64,000 bases of DNA from Pseudorhodobacter sp. E13 (GCF_003991405.1 NZ_RPEN01000156.1:230725-294724); one strand, 5' to 3'; counted from the first letter of the stretch, positions 26,685-38,069 are shown. Numbers and translations: made by a program. The notes: generated from the letters alone by a model not told the origin.

Positions 26685-27164
26685 TCAGCCCCCCAGAATG
26701 ATGCAGGTGGTGGTGCCCGTCGCGTAAAGCTTGCCATCCGCCGCGCCGCGAATACTGGCATGGGCGGTGGCTGTGGTCCGGCCCGCATGGTCAAGGATGC
26801 CTTCGGCAATCACCTCGGTGTCAAGGGGCAGCGCGCGGGTCAGGTTTACCTTATATTCCAAGGTCGTATACCAACGCCCTTGCGGCACGGCCGTCATCAC
26901 CGCGCAGCCCAAGGCACTGTCAAGCAAGGTGCCATACCAACCGCCATGCACTGCACCCACAGGGTTGGTATGGGCAAGGCCGGGGCTGCCGCGAAAACAG
27001 ACGCGGCCCGGCGATACCTCTGCCAGATGGTAGCCCATAAGCTGCGCGATGGCCGGGTGGGGCACGTCATCGGCCAGCATCGCCTGCATGAAGGCAAGGC
27101 CGGACATCGACAAAAGCGTCTCGCGGCTGGGGATGTCGGCGGGGCTTTGGGCAAATCGGGGCAT
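26685..27164 (-). CDS. PaaI-family hotdog thioesterase
   Basis: A 159-aa hotdog-fold protein. NPVGAVHGGWYGTLLDSALG (centre of the protein) is the HGG-plus-acid active-site region of PaaI-type acyl-CoA thioesterases. The start at 27164 was chosen because AGGAGC lies at good spacing; longer upstream frames lack an RBS. It converges with the DUF2235 gene and is divergent from the amidase gene. The acyl-CoA substrate cannot be predicted. Confidence 0.85.
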   Translation of the reverse strand: MPRFAQSPADIPSRETLLSMSGLAFMQAMLADDVPHPAIAQLMGYHLAEVSPGRVCFRGSPGLAHTNPVGAVHGGWYGTLLDSALGCAVMTAVPQGRWYTTLEYKVNLTRALPLDTEVIAEGILDHAGRTTATAHASIRGAADGKLYATGTTTCIILGG

Positions 27165-27268
27165 CGGTGCTCCTGTCTGGTCGCTGGGGCCAAGGTTCCA
27201 CGCGCGGCGGGGCTTTGCAAGCCTGTGCCCGCGCGCCATGATGGCAAAACCTGACCGGAGATTTGCCA

Positions 27269-28138
27269 ATGCGCCCCGTAACCCTTGCCGCCACCCAATT
27301 TGCCTGCTCGTGGGATTTGCCCGCCAATGCCGACAGTGCCGAAGCCTTGGTGCGCAAGGCCGCAGGGCAGGGCGCGCAGGTTATCCTGATCCAAGAGCTG
27401 TTCGCCACGCCCTATTTCTGCATCACGCAACGGCCCGAGTATTTCAAACTCGCAGCCCCGATGGCGGGCCATCCGCTGATCGCGCGCTTTGCCGATCTGG
27501 CGCGGGAATTGGGGGTGGTGCTGCCGCTGTCATATTTCGAAAAGGCCGGGCAGGCGCATTTCAATGCACTGGCGATGATTGATGCCGATGGGCGCGTGCT
27601 GGGCAATTACCGCAAAAGCCATATTCCGCAGGGTCCGGGCTATGAGGAGAAGTTTTATTTCAGCCCCGGCGATACGGGGTTTCGGGTGTGGGATACGGCC
27701 TTTGGCCGCATCGGTGTGGGCATTTGCTGGGATCAATGGTTCGCCGAGGCAGCACGGGCCATGGCCTTGATGGGGGCCGAGATGTTGCTTTACCCCACCG
27801 CCATCGGATCAGAACCCGCCAGCCCCGGATATGACAGCCAGCCGCATTGGGACATGGTGATGCGGGGCCATGCGGCGGGTAATATCCTGCCGGTCATGGC
27901 CTCCAACCGCATCGGGCAAGAGGTGGCCCCCGAAGGCGTTGCCGTGGATTTCTATGGCTCATCCTTCATCGCGGATCATCAGGGCCAGCATCTGGCACAG
28001 GCCAGCCGCAACCGCGAAGAGGTGATTACCGCGACGATTGATCTGGCGGCGGTGGCGGCGTTGCGCGAAAGCTGGGGGATTTTCCGTGATCGCCGTCCGG
28101 CCCTGTATGGCCGCCTGAACGGGTTGGACGGCACGTGA
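27269..28138 (+). CDS. aguB: N-carbamoylputrescine amidase (nitrilase superfamily)
   Basis: A 289-aa carbon-nitrogen hydrolase. The catalytic triad is Glu43 (IQELFATPYFC), Lys116 (NYRKSHIP) and Cys153 (GICWDQWFAE). The sequence around the triad is the N-carbamoylputrescine amidase type, which hydrolyses N-carbamoylputrescine to putrescine, CO2 and ammonia. The partner agmatine deiminase is not in the window. GGAG precedes the ATG. A terminator follows the stop directly. Confidence 0.88.
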   Translation: MRPVTLAATQFACSWDLPANADSAEALVRKAAGQGAQVILIQELFATPYFCITQRPEYFKLAAPMAGHPLIARFADLARELGVVLPLSYFEKAGQAHFNALAMIDADGRVLGNYRKSHIPQGPGYEEKFYFSPGDTGFRVWDTAFGRIGVGICWDQWFAEAARAMALMGAEMLLYPTAIGSEPASPGYDSQPHWDMVMRGHAAGNILPVMASNRIGQEVAPEGVAVDFYGSSFIADHQGQHLAQASRNREEVITATIDLAAVAALRESWGIFRDRRPALYGRLNGLDGT

Positions 28139-28166
28139 AAACGGCGGCCCGATGGACCGCCGTTTT
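28138..28166. terminator. Bidirectional terminator between aguB and gltA
   Basis: AAAACGGCGG (28138-28147) pairs with CCGCCGTTTT (28157-28166) over a nine-base loop. The A and T tracts on either side make it usable on both strands, fitting its place between the convergent ends of aguB and gltA. Confidence 0.9.
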
Positions 28167-28183
28167 GTAGTTTTGCCATAGGC

Positions 28184-29479
28184 TTAGCGCTTGTCGACCG
28201 GAACGTAATCGCGATAGGGCTCACCGATATAGAGCTGACGCGGACGCCCGATTTTCTGGGTGGGGTCGCCGATCATTTCCTTCCACTGCGAAATCCAGCC
28301 CACGGTGCGCGACAGCGCAAAGATCGGGGTGAACATCGAGGTCGGGAAGCCCATCGCATCCAGAATGATGCCGGAATAGAAATCGACGTTCGGATACAGC
28401 TTTTTAGAGATGAAATACTCATCCTCCAGCGCGATCCGCTCCAATTCCTTGGCGACTTGCAGGGTGGGGTTGTTATGGATGCCCATCAGTTCCAGCACTT
28501 CGTCGGCGCTTTCCTTCATCACGGTCGCGCGCGGGTCGAAGTTTTTGTAAACACGGTGGCCAAAGCCCATCAGGCGGAAGGGGTCATCCTTATCCTTGGC
28601 GCGGGCGATGAATTCTGGAATGCGATCCACGGTGCCAATTTCGCGCAGCATTTCAAGGCAGGCTTGGTTTGCGCCACCATGCGCCGGGCCCCAAAGGCAG
28701 GCAATCCCCGCCGCGATGCAGGCAAAGGGGTTCGCGCCCGAAGACCCTGCCAGACGCACGGTCGAGGTGGAGGCGTTCTGTTCATGGTCGGCATGCAGCA
28801 TCATGATCCGGTCCATTGCCTTGGCGAGGATCGGGTCCACCTTGTATTCCTCGCAGGGAACGGCAAAGCACATATGCAGGAAGTTTGACGCGTAATTCAG
28901 GGAATTCTTTGGATAGACGAAGGGTTGGCCGACCGAATATTTATAGGCCATGGCCGCGATGGTGGGCAGTTTGGCGATCATGCGGATGGCGGCAACTTCG
29001 CGCTGCCATGGGTCGTTGATGTCAAGGCTGTCGTGGTAAAACGCCGACATCGCGCCGACAACGCCCACCATGGTTGCCATCGGGTGGCTGTCCCGGCGGA
29101 AGCCCCGGAAGAAGTTGTGCATCTGTTCATGCACCATGGTGTGATTGGTAACGCGATGCTCAAAATCCAGCATCTCAGCCTTGTTCGGCAGTTCCCCGAA
29201 CAACAGCAGGTAGCAGACTTCAAGGAAATGCGACTGCTGGGCCAATTGGTCAATCGGGTAGCCCCGGTGCAGCAATTCGCCCTTGTCACCGTCGATGAAC
29301 GTGATCGCGCTTTCGCATGCGGCGGTAGAGGTGAAGCCGGGATCATAGGTGAAAATATCGGCCTGCGCATAAAGCTTGCCGATATCAACGACATCCGGGC
29401 CGAGGGTGGGCGAGCGCATTGGCAGATCAATGGATTTATCGCCGAAGGTTAACTTTGCCGTTCCCGTTGTGTCTGCCAT
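28184..29479 (-). CDS. gltA: Citrate synthase
   Basis: A 431-aa type II citrate synthase, condensing oxaloacetate and acetyl-CoA. Catalytic blocks are [20 protein letters not shown] and [13 protein letters not shown], together holding the two His and the Asp of the active site. The start at 29479 was chosen for GAGGGATG upstream; a longer frame adds residues without homology. Length matches the NADH-sensitive bacterial form. It lies 101 bases downstream of gltX on the same strand. Confidence 0.97.
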   Translation of the reverse strand: MADTTGTAKLTFGDKSIDLPMRSPTLGPDVVDIGKLYAQADIFTYDPGFTSTAACESAITFIDGDKGELLHRGYPIDQLAQQSHFLEVCYLLLFGELPNKAEMLDFEHRVTNHTMVHEQMHNFFRGFRRDSHPMATMVGVVGAMSAFYHDSLDINDPWQREVAAIRMIAKLPTIAAMAYKYSVGQPFVYPKNSLNYASNFLHMCFAVPCEEYKVDPILAKAMDRIMMLHADHEQNASTSTVRLAGSSGANPFACIAAGIACLWGPAHGGANQACLEMLREIGTVDRIPEFIARAKDKDDPFRLMGFGHRVYKNFDPRATVMKESADEVLELMGIHNNPTLQVAKELERIALEDEYFISKKLYPNVDFYSGIILDAMGFPTSMFTPIFALSRTVGWISQWKEMIGDPTQKIGRPRQLYIGEPYRDYVPVDKR

Positions 29480-29580
29480 GATCATCCCTCTTTTCGGTTG
29501 ACGCCCTGCGCTGGTTGCGCGGGGCGGAAATTCAGTATCCCTCAGCGGGGGGTCGGCGCCGATTGGCAGGTCCGCATCGC

Positions 29581-30990
29581 TCAACCAGCGGCGGCATCTT
29601 CCAAACGGGCGACAGACTCATCCCGGCCCAATACAAGCAACATATCGTAAACGCTGGGTGTCGCGCTGCGTCCGGCCAGGGCTGCACGCAAGGGGGCGGC
29701 CAGTTTCCCGAAACCTATGCCATGGGCGGCGGCTGCCTCGGTTAAAATCGGCTCCAGCATTTCCTTGGTCCACGTAGCAGTTTGCAACTGCGGCGTCAAT
29801 GATTTCAGTATACCACGGGATACTGTATCAAGCGCCTTTGCTGCCGCCTCATCCGGCACCACGGGGCGCGAATTCAGCGCAAATTCTGCTTTTTCAATAA
29901 GTTCCGGGAACTTCTTGGCACGGTCCTTGAGGCAATACATGGCGCGTGACAGGTTGTCACGCTGCCAATCCGTCAGGGGGGCTGCACCGGCCGCTTGCAA
30001 ATATGCCTCCAATTCATGCAGCAGCGCAGCATCATCACTTGCTGCAATATGCTGACCGCACAGGTTTTCCAGTTTCTTGAAGTCGAGCCGGGCCGGGGCG
30101 CGGCCGATTCCCTCCAGATTGAACCACTCTTTTGCCTGCTCAGTCGTAAAGAATTCGTCATCGCCATGGCTCCAACCCAGCCGGGTCAGATAATTTCGCA
30201 TCCCCGCCGCCGGAAAGCCCATGATCTGATATTCCTCGACCCCGGTGGCACCGTGGCGCTTGGAGAGTTTCTTGCCATCCGGCCCGAAAATCAGCGGAAT
30301 ATGCGCCCAGACCGGAATCTCCCAGCCCATCGCATCGTAAACCATGGTCTGCCGCGCGGCGTTCTGCAAATGGTCATCGCCCCGGATCACATGGGTCACG
30401 CCCATATCGTGATCATCCACCACCACCGCCAGCATATAGGTCGGCGTGCCGTCAGAGCGCAGGACGATCATGTCATCCAGCAGATCGTTGCGGAACGTTA
30501 CCGTGCCCTGAACAGCATCTTCGATCACCGTTTCGCCGGTCTGCGGCGCTTTCATACGGATCACATAGGGCGCGTCGGGGTGGGTCGCGGGATCGGCATC
30601 GCGCCACGGGCTGCGGTAAAGGGTCGAGCGTTTCTCGGCCGTGGCCGCCTCGCGGAAGGCTTCGATTTCCTCTTGCGTGGCAAAGCATTTATAGGCGGCA
30701 CCTCGCGCCAGCATCTCATGCGCCACCTCGGCATGGCGGTCTTTTTGGTCAAACTGGCTGACCGCTTCGCCATCCCAATCAAGGCCCAGCCATGTCATGC
30801 CGCGCAAAATCGCGTCAGTCGCCTCGGGGGTGGAGCGTTCGCGGTCGGTATCTTCAATCCGCAGCAGGAATTTCCCGCCACGTCCGCGCGCAAACAGCCA
30901 GTTGAACAGCGCGGTCCGGGCCGTCCCGATATGCATGTAGCCCGTGGGCGAGGGGGCGATGCGGGTGACAACGGGGCGCGCAGCAGTCAT
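29581..30990 (-). CDS. gltX: Glutamate-tRNA ligase
   Basis: A 469-aa class I synthetase with the HIGH motif in [14 protein letters not shown] (residues 12-25) and KMSKS equivalent [11 protein letters not shown] near residue 240. The C-terminal anticodon-binding domain is complete. Presence of GatCAB components (gatB here) suggests it also charges tRNA-Gln with Glu, as in most alphaproteobacteria. It is divergent from comEC. Confidence 0.97.
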   Translation of the reverse strand: MTAARPVVTRIAPSPTGYMHIGTARTALFNWLFARGRGGKFLLRIEDTDRERSTPEATDAILRGMTWLGLDWDGEAVSQFDQKDRHAEVAHEMLARGAAYKCFATQEEIEAFREAATAEKRSTLYRSPWRDADPATHPDAPYVIRMKAPQTGETVIEDAVQGTVTFRNDLLDDMIVLRSDGTPTYMLAVVVDDHDMGVTHVIRGDDHLQNAARQTMVYDAMGWEIPVWAHIPLIFGPDGKKLSKRHGATGVEEYQIMGFPAAGMRNYLTRLGWSHGDDEFFTTEQAKEWFNLEGIGRAPARLDFKKLENLCGQHIAASDDAALLHELEAYLQAAGAAPLTDWQRDNLSRAMYCLKDRAKKFPELIEKAEFALNSRPVVPDEAAAKALDTVSRGILKSLTPQLQTATWTKEMLEPILTEAAAAHGIGFGKLAAPLRAALAGRSATPSVYDMLLVLGRDESVARLEDAAAG

Positions 30991-31076
30991 GGGGAATTAA
31001 CCTTTCAGAAACCAAGTCAGAGGTAGGGTTGCCCTCGTGTCTAGGCAATCGCGGGGTCGGAAACAAGGTGGGCAGG

Positions 31077-33179
31077 GTGATCGCATGGGCCCGGATGCCG
31101 CTTCTCGCGCTGGCAGAGGCGCGGGGCATCCTGTTTGCATGGGTGCCGGTGCTGATCGCCATGGGCATCGGCATCTGGTTTGCGCTGCCGCAGGAACCGG
31201 TGCCGTGGCATTATGCGGCGCTGGCGGCGGCGTTCTGCGCGGGGCTGGCGTTGCATCGCTGGGGGCCAGAGATGGCGCAACCCTTTGTCGTGGTCTGTCT
31301 GTGCGTTCTGCTGGGGGTGCTGGCCGCCGGGGCGCGGGCGCATTGGGTAGAGGCGCCGATCCTTGGCTTTCGCTATTACGGCGCGGTGGAGGGGCGGATT
31401 ATTCTGGTCGACCGTTCCCAATCCGACCAGATCAGGCTGACGCTGGACCGCGTGGTGCTGGAACGCACAGCGCCAGAGCGTTTGCCAGAACGGGTGCGGA
31501 TTTCGCTGCATGGCACCCAAGGGTTTTTCACGCCCGAACCGGGGCAAACGATTCTTGCAACTGCGCATCTTTCTGCCCCCGAAGGCCCGGTGGAGCCGGG
31601 GGCCTTTGATTTCCGCCGTATGGCGTTTTTTGATCGGCTTGGGGGCGTGGGTTATACGCGGGTGCCTGTGTTGATGCTGGCCCCGCCGGAACCCGGCGCG
31701 CAATGGATCAACCGCTTTCGCGCCCATCTGCGCCACGCGGTAGAGGCGCGGATTGCAGGCGATCCGGGGGCTTTTGCCGCCGCTTTGGTCACTGGGGATC
31801 GTGCCGGGATAAGCCGTGTCGCGCAAGACAACCTGCGCGCGGCGAACCTTGCGCATTTGCTGGCGATTTCGGGGCTGCATATGGCCTTGCTGACCGGTTT
31901 TGTCTTTGCCACGTTGCGCTATGGGCTGGCGCTGCTGCCAGTCGTTGCGCTGCGGGTGAATACGAAGAAGCTGGCGGCGGGCTGTGCCTTGGGGGCGGGG
32001 GCGTTCTATCTGGCTTTGTCGGGCGGCAATGTGGCGACCGAACGCGCCTTTGTCATGGTGGCGGTGATGCTGGGCGCGGTGCTGTTTGACCGGCGGGCGC
32101 TCTCCTTGCGGTCGGTCGCGCTGGCAGCGTGTGTGCTGCTTTTGGCCCAGCCCGAAACGCTGTTGGAACCGGGGTTTCAGATGTCCTTCGCGGCCACGGT
32201 GGCCTTGATTGCAGGCTATTCGGCCTTGCGTGGGCGCGTGCAGGCCCACCGCTTTCCGGCTTGGGCAACCGCGGCGGGGACTGTTGTGTTTACCTCTTTC
32301 CTGGCGGGCATGGCGACGGCCCCGGTGGCGGCGGCACATTTCAACCGGATTGCCGAATATGGCTTGCTTGCCAATGTCATCTCGGTGCCGGTGATGGGCC
32401 TTGCGGTGATGCCTGCGGCGGTGCTGGCGGCGCTGCTGTCGCCCTTCGGGCTTGAGGGGCCTGCGCTGTGGGTGATGGGGCAGGGCACGGAATGGATTTT
32501 ATGGGTGGCTGAAACGGTTGCGGGCTGGGAAGGCGCAGTGCGGGCGGTGCCAAGTCCGCAGGCGGCGGTGCTGCCGGTCATGGCGCTTGGTGCGCTGTGG
32601 TTGATCTTGTGGCGCGGGCCGGTGCGATTTGCCGGGCTGGCCCCGATGGCTGTGGCCTTTGTTCTTTGGGCGCAACAAGAGCGCCCGCCGATCCTGGTCA
32701 GCGCGGATGGTGGCTTGATCGGGGTCAGCCTTGGCCAAGGCCGGGTGCTTTCGGTTGAGAAAGGGGCCGGGTTCACCGCGCGGCAGTGGTTGGAAAACGA
32801 CGGGGATATGGCGGATCAAGCGGGGGCGGCGGCGCGCGCAGGGTTTGAGGGGAAAGCAGGGCTGCGCCACATCGGTTTTGCCGGCTGGCAGATTGCCCAT
32901 CTGAAGGGAAAAGCGGGGTTGGCCCAGTTGGACAAGGCCTGTGCGCAGGCCGATCTGGTCATTCTTGGCGCGCGGGCTGAAGGGGCGCCGCCCGCGGGGT
33001 GCCAGATAATAGACGCAGGCAAGCTGCGCCAGACCGGGCCACTCGCCCTATGGGCCGAGGAAGGAGGGCTGCTGCGGGCAGAGCCGACAAAGACGCAAAG
33101 CCGCATGTGGACGGGCACGCGCCATGCCGCACGGTTTTACATTTCGCGCCCAGAGGCACGGCAGGCGGCAAAGCGGTAA
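31077..33179 (+). CDS. comEC: ComEC/Rec2 family DNA uptake channel
   Basis: About 700 aa, a multi-span inner-membrane protein. N-terminal helices and an OB-fold-like DUF4131 region (residues about 70-190) precede the competence domain, which has LAHLLAISGLHMALLTG, LSGGNVATERAF and FQMSFAATVALIAGYSALRG. The C-terminal soluble region lacks the metal ligands of a beta-lactamase-like domain, as in many alphaproteobacteria. Expected to move single-stranded DNA across the inner membrane. The start is uncertain: GTG at 31068, GTG at 31077 and ATG at 31095 are all in frame. Confidence 0.88.
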   Translation: MIAWARMPLLALAEARGILFAWVPVLIAMGIGIWFALPQEPVPWHYAALAAAFCAGLALHRWGPEMAQPFVVVCLCVLLGVLAAGARAHWVEAPILGFRYYGAVEGRIILVDRSQSDQIRLTLDRVVLERTAPERLPERVRISLHGTQGFFTPEPGQTILATAHLSAPEGPVEPGAFDFRRMAFFDRLGGVGYTRVPVLMLAPPEPGAQWINRFRAHLRHAVEARIAGDPGAFAAALVTGDRAGISRVAQDNLRAANLAHLLAISGLHMALLTGFVFATLRYGLALLPVVALRVNTKKLAAGCALGAGAFYLALSGGNVATERAFVMVAVMLGAVLFDRRALSLRSVALAACVLLLAQPETLLEPGFQMSFAATVALIAGYSALRGRVQAHRFPAWATAAGTVVFTSFLAGMATAPVAAAHFNRIAEYGLLANVISVPVMGLAVMPAAVLAALLSPFGLEGPALWVMGQGTEWILWVAETVAGWEGAVRAVPSPQAAVLPVMALGALWLILWRGPVRFAGLAPMAVAFVLWAQQERPPILVSADGGLIGVSLGQGRVLSVEKGAGFTARQWLENDGDMADQAGAAARAGFEGKAGLRHIGFAGWQIAHLKGKAGLAQLDKACAQADLVILGARAEGAPPAGCQIIDAGKLRQTGPLALWAEEGGLLRAEPTKTQSRMWTGTRHAARFYISRPEARQAAKR

Positions 33180-33194
33180 GGCGAGCCTCCGCTG

Positions 33195-33881
33195 TCAGTA
33201 GCTGCGGATCAACCCGACCAGACGCCCTTGCACCTTGACCTGATGATCCGGCAGCACGCGGGTTTCATAGGCAGGGTTTTCCGCCTCCAGCGCGATCATG
33301 TTGCCACGGCGGCGAAAGCGTTTCAGCGTGGCTTCGGAATCATCGACCAAGGCCACCACGATATCCCCATTCTCGGCCGTGGTCTGTTCGCGGATGACGA
33401 CGATATCGCCGTCATTGATCCCGGCGTCGATCATCGAATCGCCCTTCACCTCCAGCGCGTAATGCTGGCCGCTGCCCGACAACATGGAGCTGGGAACTGC
33501 CATGTGATGCGACACGTCCTGTATCGCCTCAATCGGAACACCGGCTGCGATGCGGCCCATCACGGGCAGTTCAATCGCGTCCACCGCGCTGACAGGCATC
33601 GCGGATCTCGGTTGCGGAACCTTGTCGCCTTCGATGACCTTGGGCACGAAACCGGGGCGTTCCATCGCCTCGGGCAGTTTCACGATTTCAATCGCGCGGG
33701 CGCGATGGGCGAGGCGGCGGATGAAGCCACGCTCCTCCAATGCGGTGATCAGCCGGTGAATGCCGGATTTGGACCGCAGATCCAGCGCCTCTTTCATTTC
33801 GTCGAAAGACGGCGGAACGCCTTCGGCATCCATCCGAACCCGAATGAAATCCAGCAATTCCAACTGTTTGCGCGTAAGCAT
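33195..33881 (-). CDS. lexA: LexA SOS repressor
   Basis: A 228-aa repressor. The N-terminal winged helix (residues 1-65) starts [17 protein letters not shown], with recognition helix [16 protein letters not shown]. The self-cleavage site is Ala113-Gly114 in RIAAGVP. The catalytic dyad is Ser149 (KGDSM) and Lys187 (TLKRF). ATG at 33881 follows AAGGGGA. A GTTC-N7-GTTC box lies 32 bases upstream, so it is probably autoregulated. It is the last gene of the trpGDC-moaC-moeA run, but has its own promoter region. Confidence 0.97.
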   Translation of the reverse strand: MLTRKQLELLDFIRVRMDAEGVPPSFDEMKEALDLRSKSGIHRLITALEERGFIRRLAHRARAIEIVKLPEAMERPGFVPKVIEGDKVPQPRSAMPVSAVDAIELPVMGRIAAGVPIEAIQDVSHHMAVPSSMLSGSGQHYALEVKGDSMIDAGINDGDIVVIREQTTAENGDIVVALVDDSEATLKRFRRRGNMIALEAENPAYETRVLPDHQVKVQGRLVGLIRSY

Positions 33882-33912
33882 CGGCGATCCCCTTCCTGAA
33901 GGTTGCCTGCCT

Positions 33913-33927
33913 GTTCTGCCCATGTTC
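33913..33927. promoter_or_regulatory. SOS box (LexA operator) of lexA
   Basis: GTTC-TGCCCAT-GTTC is an exact match to the GTTC-N7-GTTC direct repeat bound by LexA in Rhodobacter and other alphaproteobacteria. It sits in the 70-base gap between moeA and lexA. Confidence 0.88.
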
Positions 33928-33951
33928 TTGGTTTGTGTCAAGCCTTTATGG

Positions 33952-35139
33952 CTAAATCGGCAAATAGGACACAAGGCTGCCCGCCGGTTGTGGCCCATCG
34001 GCGACAGGGCGCAGCAGCAGGGCATTGGCTTGTGCCAGCACGCCCAGCAACGCGGAATCCTGCCGCTCAAACGCCTGTATCTGCGGCGGCGCGCCGGGGG
34101 TGGCGGGGGGCGAGACTGTGGCGCGCATGTAATGGGCGCGGGGGCCGTTGGGGCCAAGCGGAGCGGCCAGAACGGCTTGGTGCATTTGCGGCGCTTCGGC
34201 GGGCAGGCCCAGCAGGACGCGCAGCATCGGCAACATGAAGATATGCCCGCAAACCACAGAAGACACAGGGTTTCCCGGCAGGCCCAGCATCGGCACTCCG
34301 CGCAGGCGGCCCGCCATCAGCGGCTTGCCGGGGCGCATCGCGATTTTGTAGAACGCGCGCTGCATCCCCATGTCTGCCGCGACTTTGCCAACCAGATCAT
34401 GATCGCCGACCGAGGCCCCGCCGATGGTCACGATCAGATCGGCGCTGGTGGCCAAATCAAACACCGTGTGCAGGCTGGCCTCGGTGTCGCGGGCGATGGG
34501 CAGGATGCGGGCGATGCCGCCGGCTTCCTCGACCATGGCTTTCAGCGCGAAGGTGTTGGAGGCGATGATCTGATCGTCGCGCGGGCATTCGCCCGGCATC
34601 ACCAGCTCATCCCCCGTGGCGATCAGTGCCACAACGGGGCGGCGGGTGACGTTCACGCTGGGCACATTCATCGCGGCCAGCAGCGCCAGATCGGCCGGGC
34701 GCAGACGGCGGGGAGAGAGCGCGTCGCCCTTGCGAAAATCCTGCCCTTTGGCGCGGATATGCAGCGCGCTGTCCATCCCGTCCCGCAGGGTGATGTGGTC
34801 TGCATCGCGGATCACGTCTTCTTGGATCACCACGCGCTCTGCCTCTGGTGGGACGGGCGCGCCGGTAAAGATGCGGATAGCCTGACCGGGGGTAAGCCTG
34901 CCGTGCCAGCCATGCCCGGCGCTGGCCTCGCCTACCACATCAAACACCGCGCCGGGGGCGGTGGGGCCGCAGGTGGCATAGCCATCCATCGCCGAGGCGA
35001 CAAAGGGCGGCTGGTCACGGGTGGCAAGGGCAGGTGTGACCATCACGCGGCCATTGGCCTGCGCCAAAGCCACGCTTTCCGTGGCCAATGGCGAGACGAG
35101 CGCAAAGACCTGCGCCAGCGCCTCCTCGACCGAGATCAT
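33952..35139 (-). CDS. moeA: Molybdopterin molybdenumtransferase
   Basis: A 395-aa enzyme inserting molybdate into adenylylated molybdopterin. Signatures include SAMDGYA (residues 49-55), [18 protein letters not shown] and [14 protein letters not shown]. It overlaps moaC by four bases (ATGA), so it is translationally coupled. It would supply cofactor for molybdoenzymes such as the CoxL-like protein in this window. Length is normal. Confidence 0.95.
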   Translation of the reverse strand: MISVEEALAQVFALVSPLATESVALAQANGRVMVTPALATRDQPPFVASAMDGYATCGPTAPGAVFDVVGEASAGHGWHGRLTPGQAIRIFTGAPVPPEAERVVIQEDVIRDADHITLRDGMDSALHIRAKGQDFRKGDALSPRRLRPADLALLAAMNVPSVNVTRRPVVALIATGDELVMPGECPRDDQIIASNTFALKAMVEEAGGIARILPIARDTEASLHTVFDLATSADLIVTIGGASVGDHDLVGKVAADMGMQRAFYKIAMRPGKPLMAGRLRGVPMLGLPGNPVSSVVCGHIFMLPMLRVLLGLPAEAPQMHQAVLAAPLGPNGPRAHYMRATVSPPATPGAPPQIQAFERQDSALLGVLAQANALLLRPVADGPQPAGSLVSYLPI

Positions 35140-35621
35140 GGGGCAGCCTCATAGCGGCCGGATTTGCCACCCTCTTTCAGCAGCAGCTTGACAGCGGTGA
35201 TTTCCATCGCCTTATCAACGGCTTTCACCATGTCATAGATGGTCAGGGCGGCCACGGAAACGGCAGTCAGCGCCTCCATTTCCACCCCGGTCTGGCCGCC
35301 GGTTTTCACTGTGGCCTCAATTACGATACCGGGCAGGCCTGGGTCTGCCCGCAGGTCAATCGCGACCTTGGTGATGGGCAAGGGGTGGCAAAGCGGGATC
35401 AGATCGGCGGTTTTCTTGGCCCCCATGATCCCTGCCAGCCGCGCAACCCCCAGCACATCGCCCTTGGCGGCGCGACCGTCGGTAATCATGGCCAGCGTTT
35501 CGGGGGCCATCTTCACCGACCCGCACGCCACCGCGATCCGCGCTGTCACCGGCTTGGCCGAGACATCAACCATATGGGCATGGCCCGCGGCGTCAAAATG
35601 CGTCAGCGGGTTTTCGGCCAT
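35136..35621 (-). CDS. moaC: Cyclic pyranopterin monophosphate synthase
   Basis: A 161-aa MoaC, acting after MoaA in the first step of molybdopterin synthesis. [30 protein letters not shown] and [20 protein letters not shown] carry the conserved Lys, His, Glu and Asp residues of the active site. Its ATG directly follows the trpC stop (TGAATG), with a GGGGGG RBS inside trpC. Confidence 0.97.
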   Translation of the reverse strand: MAENPLTHFDAAGHAHMVDVSAKPVTARIAVACGSVKMAPETLAMITDGRAAKGDVLGVARLAGIMGAKKTADLIPLCHPLPITKVAIDLRADPGLPGIVIEATVKTGGQTGVEMEALTAVSVAALTIYDMVKAVDKAMEITAVKLLLKEGGKSGRYEAAP

Positions 35622-36434
35622 TCACAGCCCCCCTTGGGTTGACGGCGGCTTGGCAAGGATCGCGCGGGTCGCGGCCTCGACATCGGGTTGGCGCATCAGG
35701 CTTTCCCCGATCAGGAAGCTGCGCGCGCCAAAACGGGCGACATCGGCCAGATCATCAGGCGTGAACAGCCCGGATTCCGAGATGATCATCCGATCCTCGG
35801 GCACGCGGCGGGCAAGTTGGCGCGTGGTTTCCAGCGTCACCTCAAAGGTGTGCAGATTGCGGTTGTTGATGCCGATCATCGGCGATTTCAGCAGCGCCGC
35901 GCGTTCCAGTTCCGGGGCGTCATGCACCTCGATCAGAACATCCATGCCCAGATCAAAGGCGGCGGATTCCAGTTCCTGCGCTTGGGCATCGGAGACCGAG
36001 GCCATGATGATCAGGATGCAATCGGCAGACAGCGCGCGCGCCTCCAGCACTTGATAGGGATCATACATGAAATCCTTGCGCAGGCAGGGCAATTCGGTCG
36101 CGTCATGGGCGGCGGTCAGAAAGGCGTCTGCCCCTTGGAAAGACGGGGTATCGGTCAGCACTGACAGGCAGGTCGCCCCCCCGGCCTGATAGGCGCGGGC
36201 CAAGGCGGGTGGGTCAAAATCCGGGCGGATCAAGCCTTTGGAAGGGCTGGCCTTTTTGATTTCGGCAATCAGGCCATAGCCTTGGGTAGAGGCCGCGCGC
36301 AGCGCCTCGCAAAACCCGCGCGGGGCCTCGGCTTCGGCGGCTTCGGCCTCCAGCGCCGCCAGCGATTTTGCGGCTTTGCGGGCGGCAACCTCTTCCAGCT
36401 TATAGGTTTTGATACGGTCTAGGATGGTGGACAT
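35622..36434 (-). CDS. trpC: Indole-3-glycerol phosphate synthase
   Basis: A 270-aa TIM-barrel enzyme of tryptophan synthesis. Features are [56 protein letters not shown] and [11 protein letters not shown]. These supply the catalytic Lys and Glu residues. It lacks a fused TrpF domain, so TrpF must be separate. It is third in trpG-trpD-trpC, 43 bases after trpD, and directly abuts moaC. Confidence 0.97.
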   Translation of the reverse strand: MSTILDRIKTYKLEEVAARKAAKSLAALEAEAAEAEAPRGFCEALRAASTQGYGLIAEIKKASPSKGLIRPDFDPPALARAYQAGGATCLSVLTDTPSFQGADAFLTAAHDATELPCLRKDFMYDPYQVLEARALSADCILIIMASVSDAQAQELESAAFDLGMDVLIEVHDAPELERAALLKSPMIGINNRNLHTFEVTLETTRQLARRVPEDRMIISESGLFTPDDLADVARFGARSFLIGESLMRQPDVEAATRAILAKPPSTQGGL

Positions 36435-36477
36435 GGTCAGGGCCGATCATCTTGGGTCATTGCATTTAGGGGCCGTC

Positions 36478-37491
36478 TCAGGCGTTGGTCAGGCGGGCGA
36501 GGGCATCCACGCGGGCGCGGGCGGCACCGCTGTCGATGCTGCTGCGGGCCATTTCGATCCCGGATTTCAGGTCGGCGGCTTTGCCCGCCACCAGCAAGGC
36601 GGCGGCGGAATTCAGCAGCACCGCATCGCGGTAAGCACCAGATGTGCCGTTGAGCAAGGCGCGGAAGGCAGCGGCGTTCTCCGCCGGGCTGCCGCCCATG
36701 ATCGCCTCAAACGGATGCACGGGCAGGCCCGCATCTTCGGGATGCACGTCAAATTCGGTGATCGCGCCATCTTTCAACGCCGCCACTTTTGACGGGGCCG
36801 CGATGGAAAGCTCATCCGTGCCATCCCCGCCATGCACCAGCCAAGCCGAAGTAGAGCCAAGCGCCAGCAGCACCTCGGCCATCGGGCGGATCAGGTCGGG
36901 GGTATAGGCCCCGGTAAGTTGCATTTTCACCCCTGCCGGATTGGTCAGCGGGCCAAGGATGTTGAACAAGGTGCGGGTGCCCAGTTCCAGCCGGACAGGG
37001 GCAACATGGCGCGTGGCAGGGTGGTGCATCGGCGCCATCATGAAGCCGATCCCGGCCTCGGCCAGACAGCGTTCCACCACGGCAGGGCCAACCATCACAT
37101 TCAGCCCCATTTCCGTCAGCGCATCGGCAGCACCGGATTTGGACGAGAGATTGCGGTTGCCATGTTTGGCCACCACAACCCCGGCCCCCGCCACGACAAA
37201 GGCGGTGGCGGTCGAGATGTTCAGCGTGCCTTTGCCATCGCCCCCGGTGCCGACGATATCCATCGCGCCTGCGGGGGCTTTGACCGGGTTGCATTTGCTG
37301 CGCATCACGAAAGCGGCGGCGGCAATTTCATCCACGGTTTCGCCGCGCGTGCGCAGGGCCATCAGCAAACCGCCCATTTGCGCGGGCGTGGCATCGCCGT
37401 CAAACAGCGTGGTAAAGGCGGCCTCGGCCTCGTCCCTGGTCAGGGCGCGGTCAGCGGCGGCATGGATCAGAGGTTTGAGGCGGTCACTCAT
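36478..37491 (-). CDS. trpD: Anthranilate phosphoribosyltransferase
   Basis: A 337-aa transferase joining anthranilate and PRPP. The PRPP site is visible in [20 protein letters not shown], with [21 protein letters not shown] and the anthranilate region [13 protein letters not shown]. It overlaps trpG by four bases, indicating translational coupling. Confidence 0.97.
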   Translation of the reverse strand: MSDRLKPLIHAAADRALTRDEAEAAFTTLFDGDATPAQMGGLLMALRTRGETVDEIAAAAFVMRSKCNPVKAPAGAMDIVGTGGDGKGTLNISTATAFVVAGAGVVVAKHGNRNLSSKSGAADALTEMGLNVMVGPAVVERCLAEAGIGFMMAPMHHPATRHVAPVRLELGTRTLFNILGPLTNPAGVKMQLTGAYTPDLIRPMAEVLLALGSTSAWLVHGGDGTDELSIAAPSKVAALKDGAITEFDVHPEDAGLPVHPFEAIMGGSPAENAAAFRALLNGTSGAYRDAVLLNSAAALLVAGKAADLKSGIEMARSSIDSGAARARVDALARLTNA

Positions 37492-38069
37492 GCAGGCTCC
37501 TTCGCGCGGTTCAGGAAGTTGCGCAGCAACTGGTGGCCATGTTCGGATTTGATGCTTTCGGGGTGAAACTGCACCCCTTCAATCGGCAGGCTCTTGTGGC
37601 GCAGGCCCATGATGGTGCCATCTTCCAGCCAGGCATTGGCTTCCAGACAATCGGGCAGGCTGTCGCGCTCCACCACCAGGCTGTGATAGCGGGTGGCGAG
37701 GAAAGGCGAGGGAAGGCCCGCGAACACCCCGGTGCCGTTGTGATGCATCGACCCCATCTTGCCATGCACAATTTCATGGCAGCGCACGACCTTGCCGCCA
37801 AAAGCCTCGCCAATGGTTTGATGCCCAAGGCAAACCCCCAGCAAGGGAATGCCCGCATCAGCCGCCGCAAGGGTCAGCGGCAAGCAGATTCCCGCCTGCG
37901 CAGGGTCACAAGGACCGGGGGACAGCACGATCATTTCGGGCCGCAGCGCCATTGCGGCCTGCACATCCATGGCATCATTGCGCACAACCCGCACATCCGC
38001 GCCCAATTCGCCCAGATAATGCACGAGATTGTAGGTAAAACTGTCATAGTTGTCGATCAAAAGCAGCAT
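37488..38069 (-). CDS. trpG: Anthranilate synthase glutamine amidotransferase component
   Basis: A 193-aa class I amidotransferase. The oxyanion motif is [11 protein letters not shown], the nucleophile Cys is in [16 protein letters not shown], and the His/Glu pair is in GVQFHPESI near the C-terminus. It supplies ammonia to TrpE, encoded 2 kb away on the same strand beyond the yibQ-like gene; PabA activity is also possible. The ATG at 38069 gives [15 protein letters not shown], the normal start. Confidence 0.95.
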   Translation of the reverse strand: MLLLIDNYDSFTYNLVHYLGELGADVRVVRNDAMDVQAAMALRPEMIVLSPGPCDPAQAGICLPLTLAAADAGIPLLGVCLGHQTIGEAFGGKVVRCHEIVHGKMGSMHHNGTGVFAGLPSPFLATRYHSLVVERDSLPDCLEANAWLEDGTIMGLRHKSLPIEGVQFHPESIKSEHGHQLLRNFLNRAKEPA

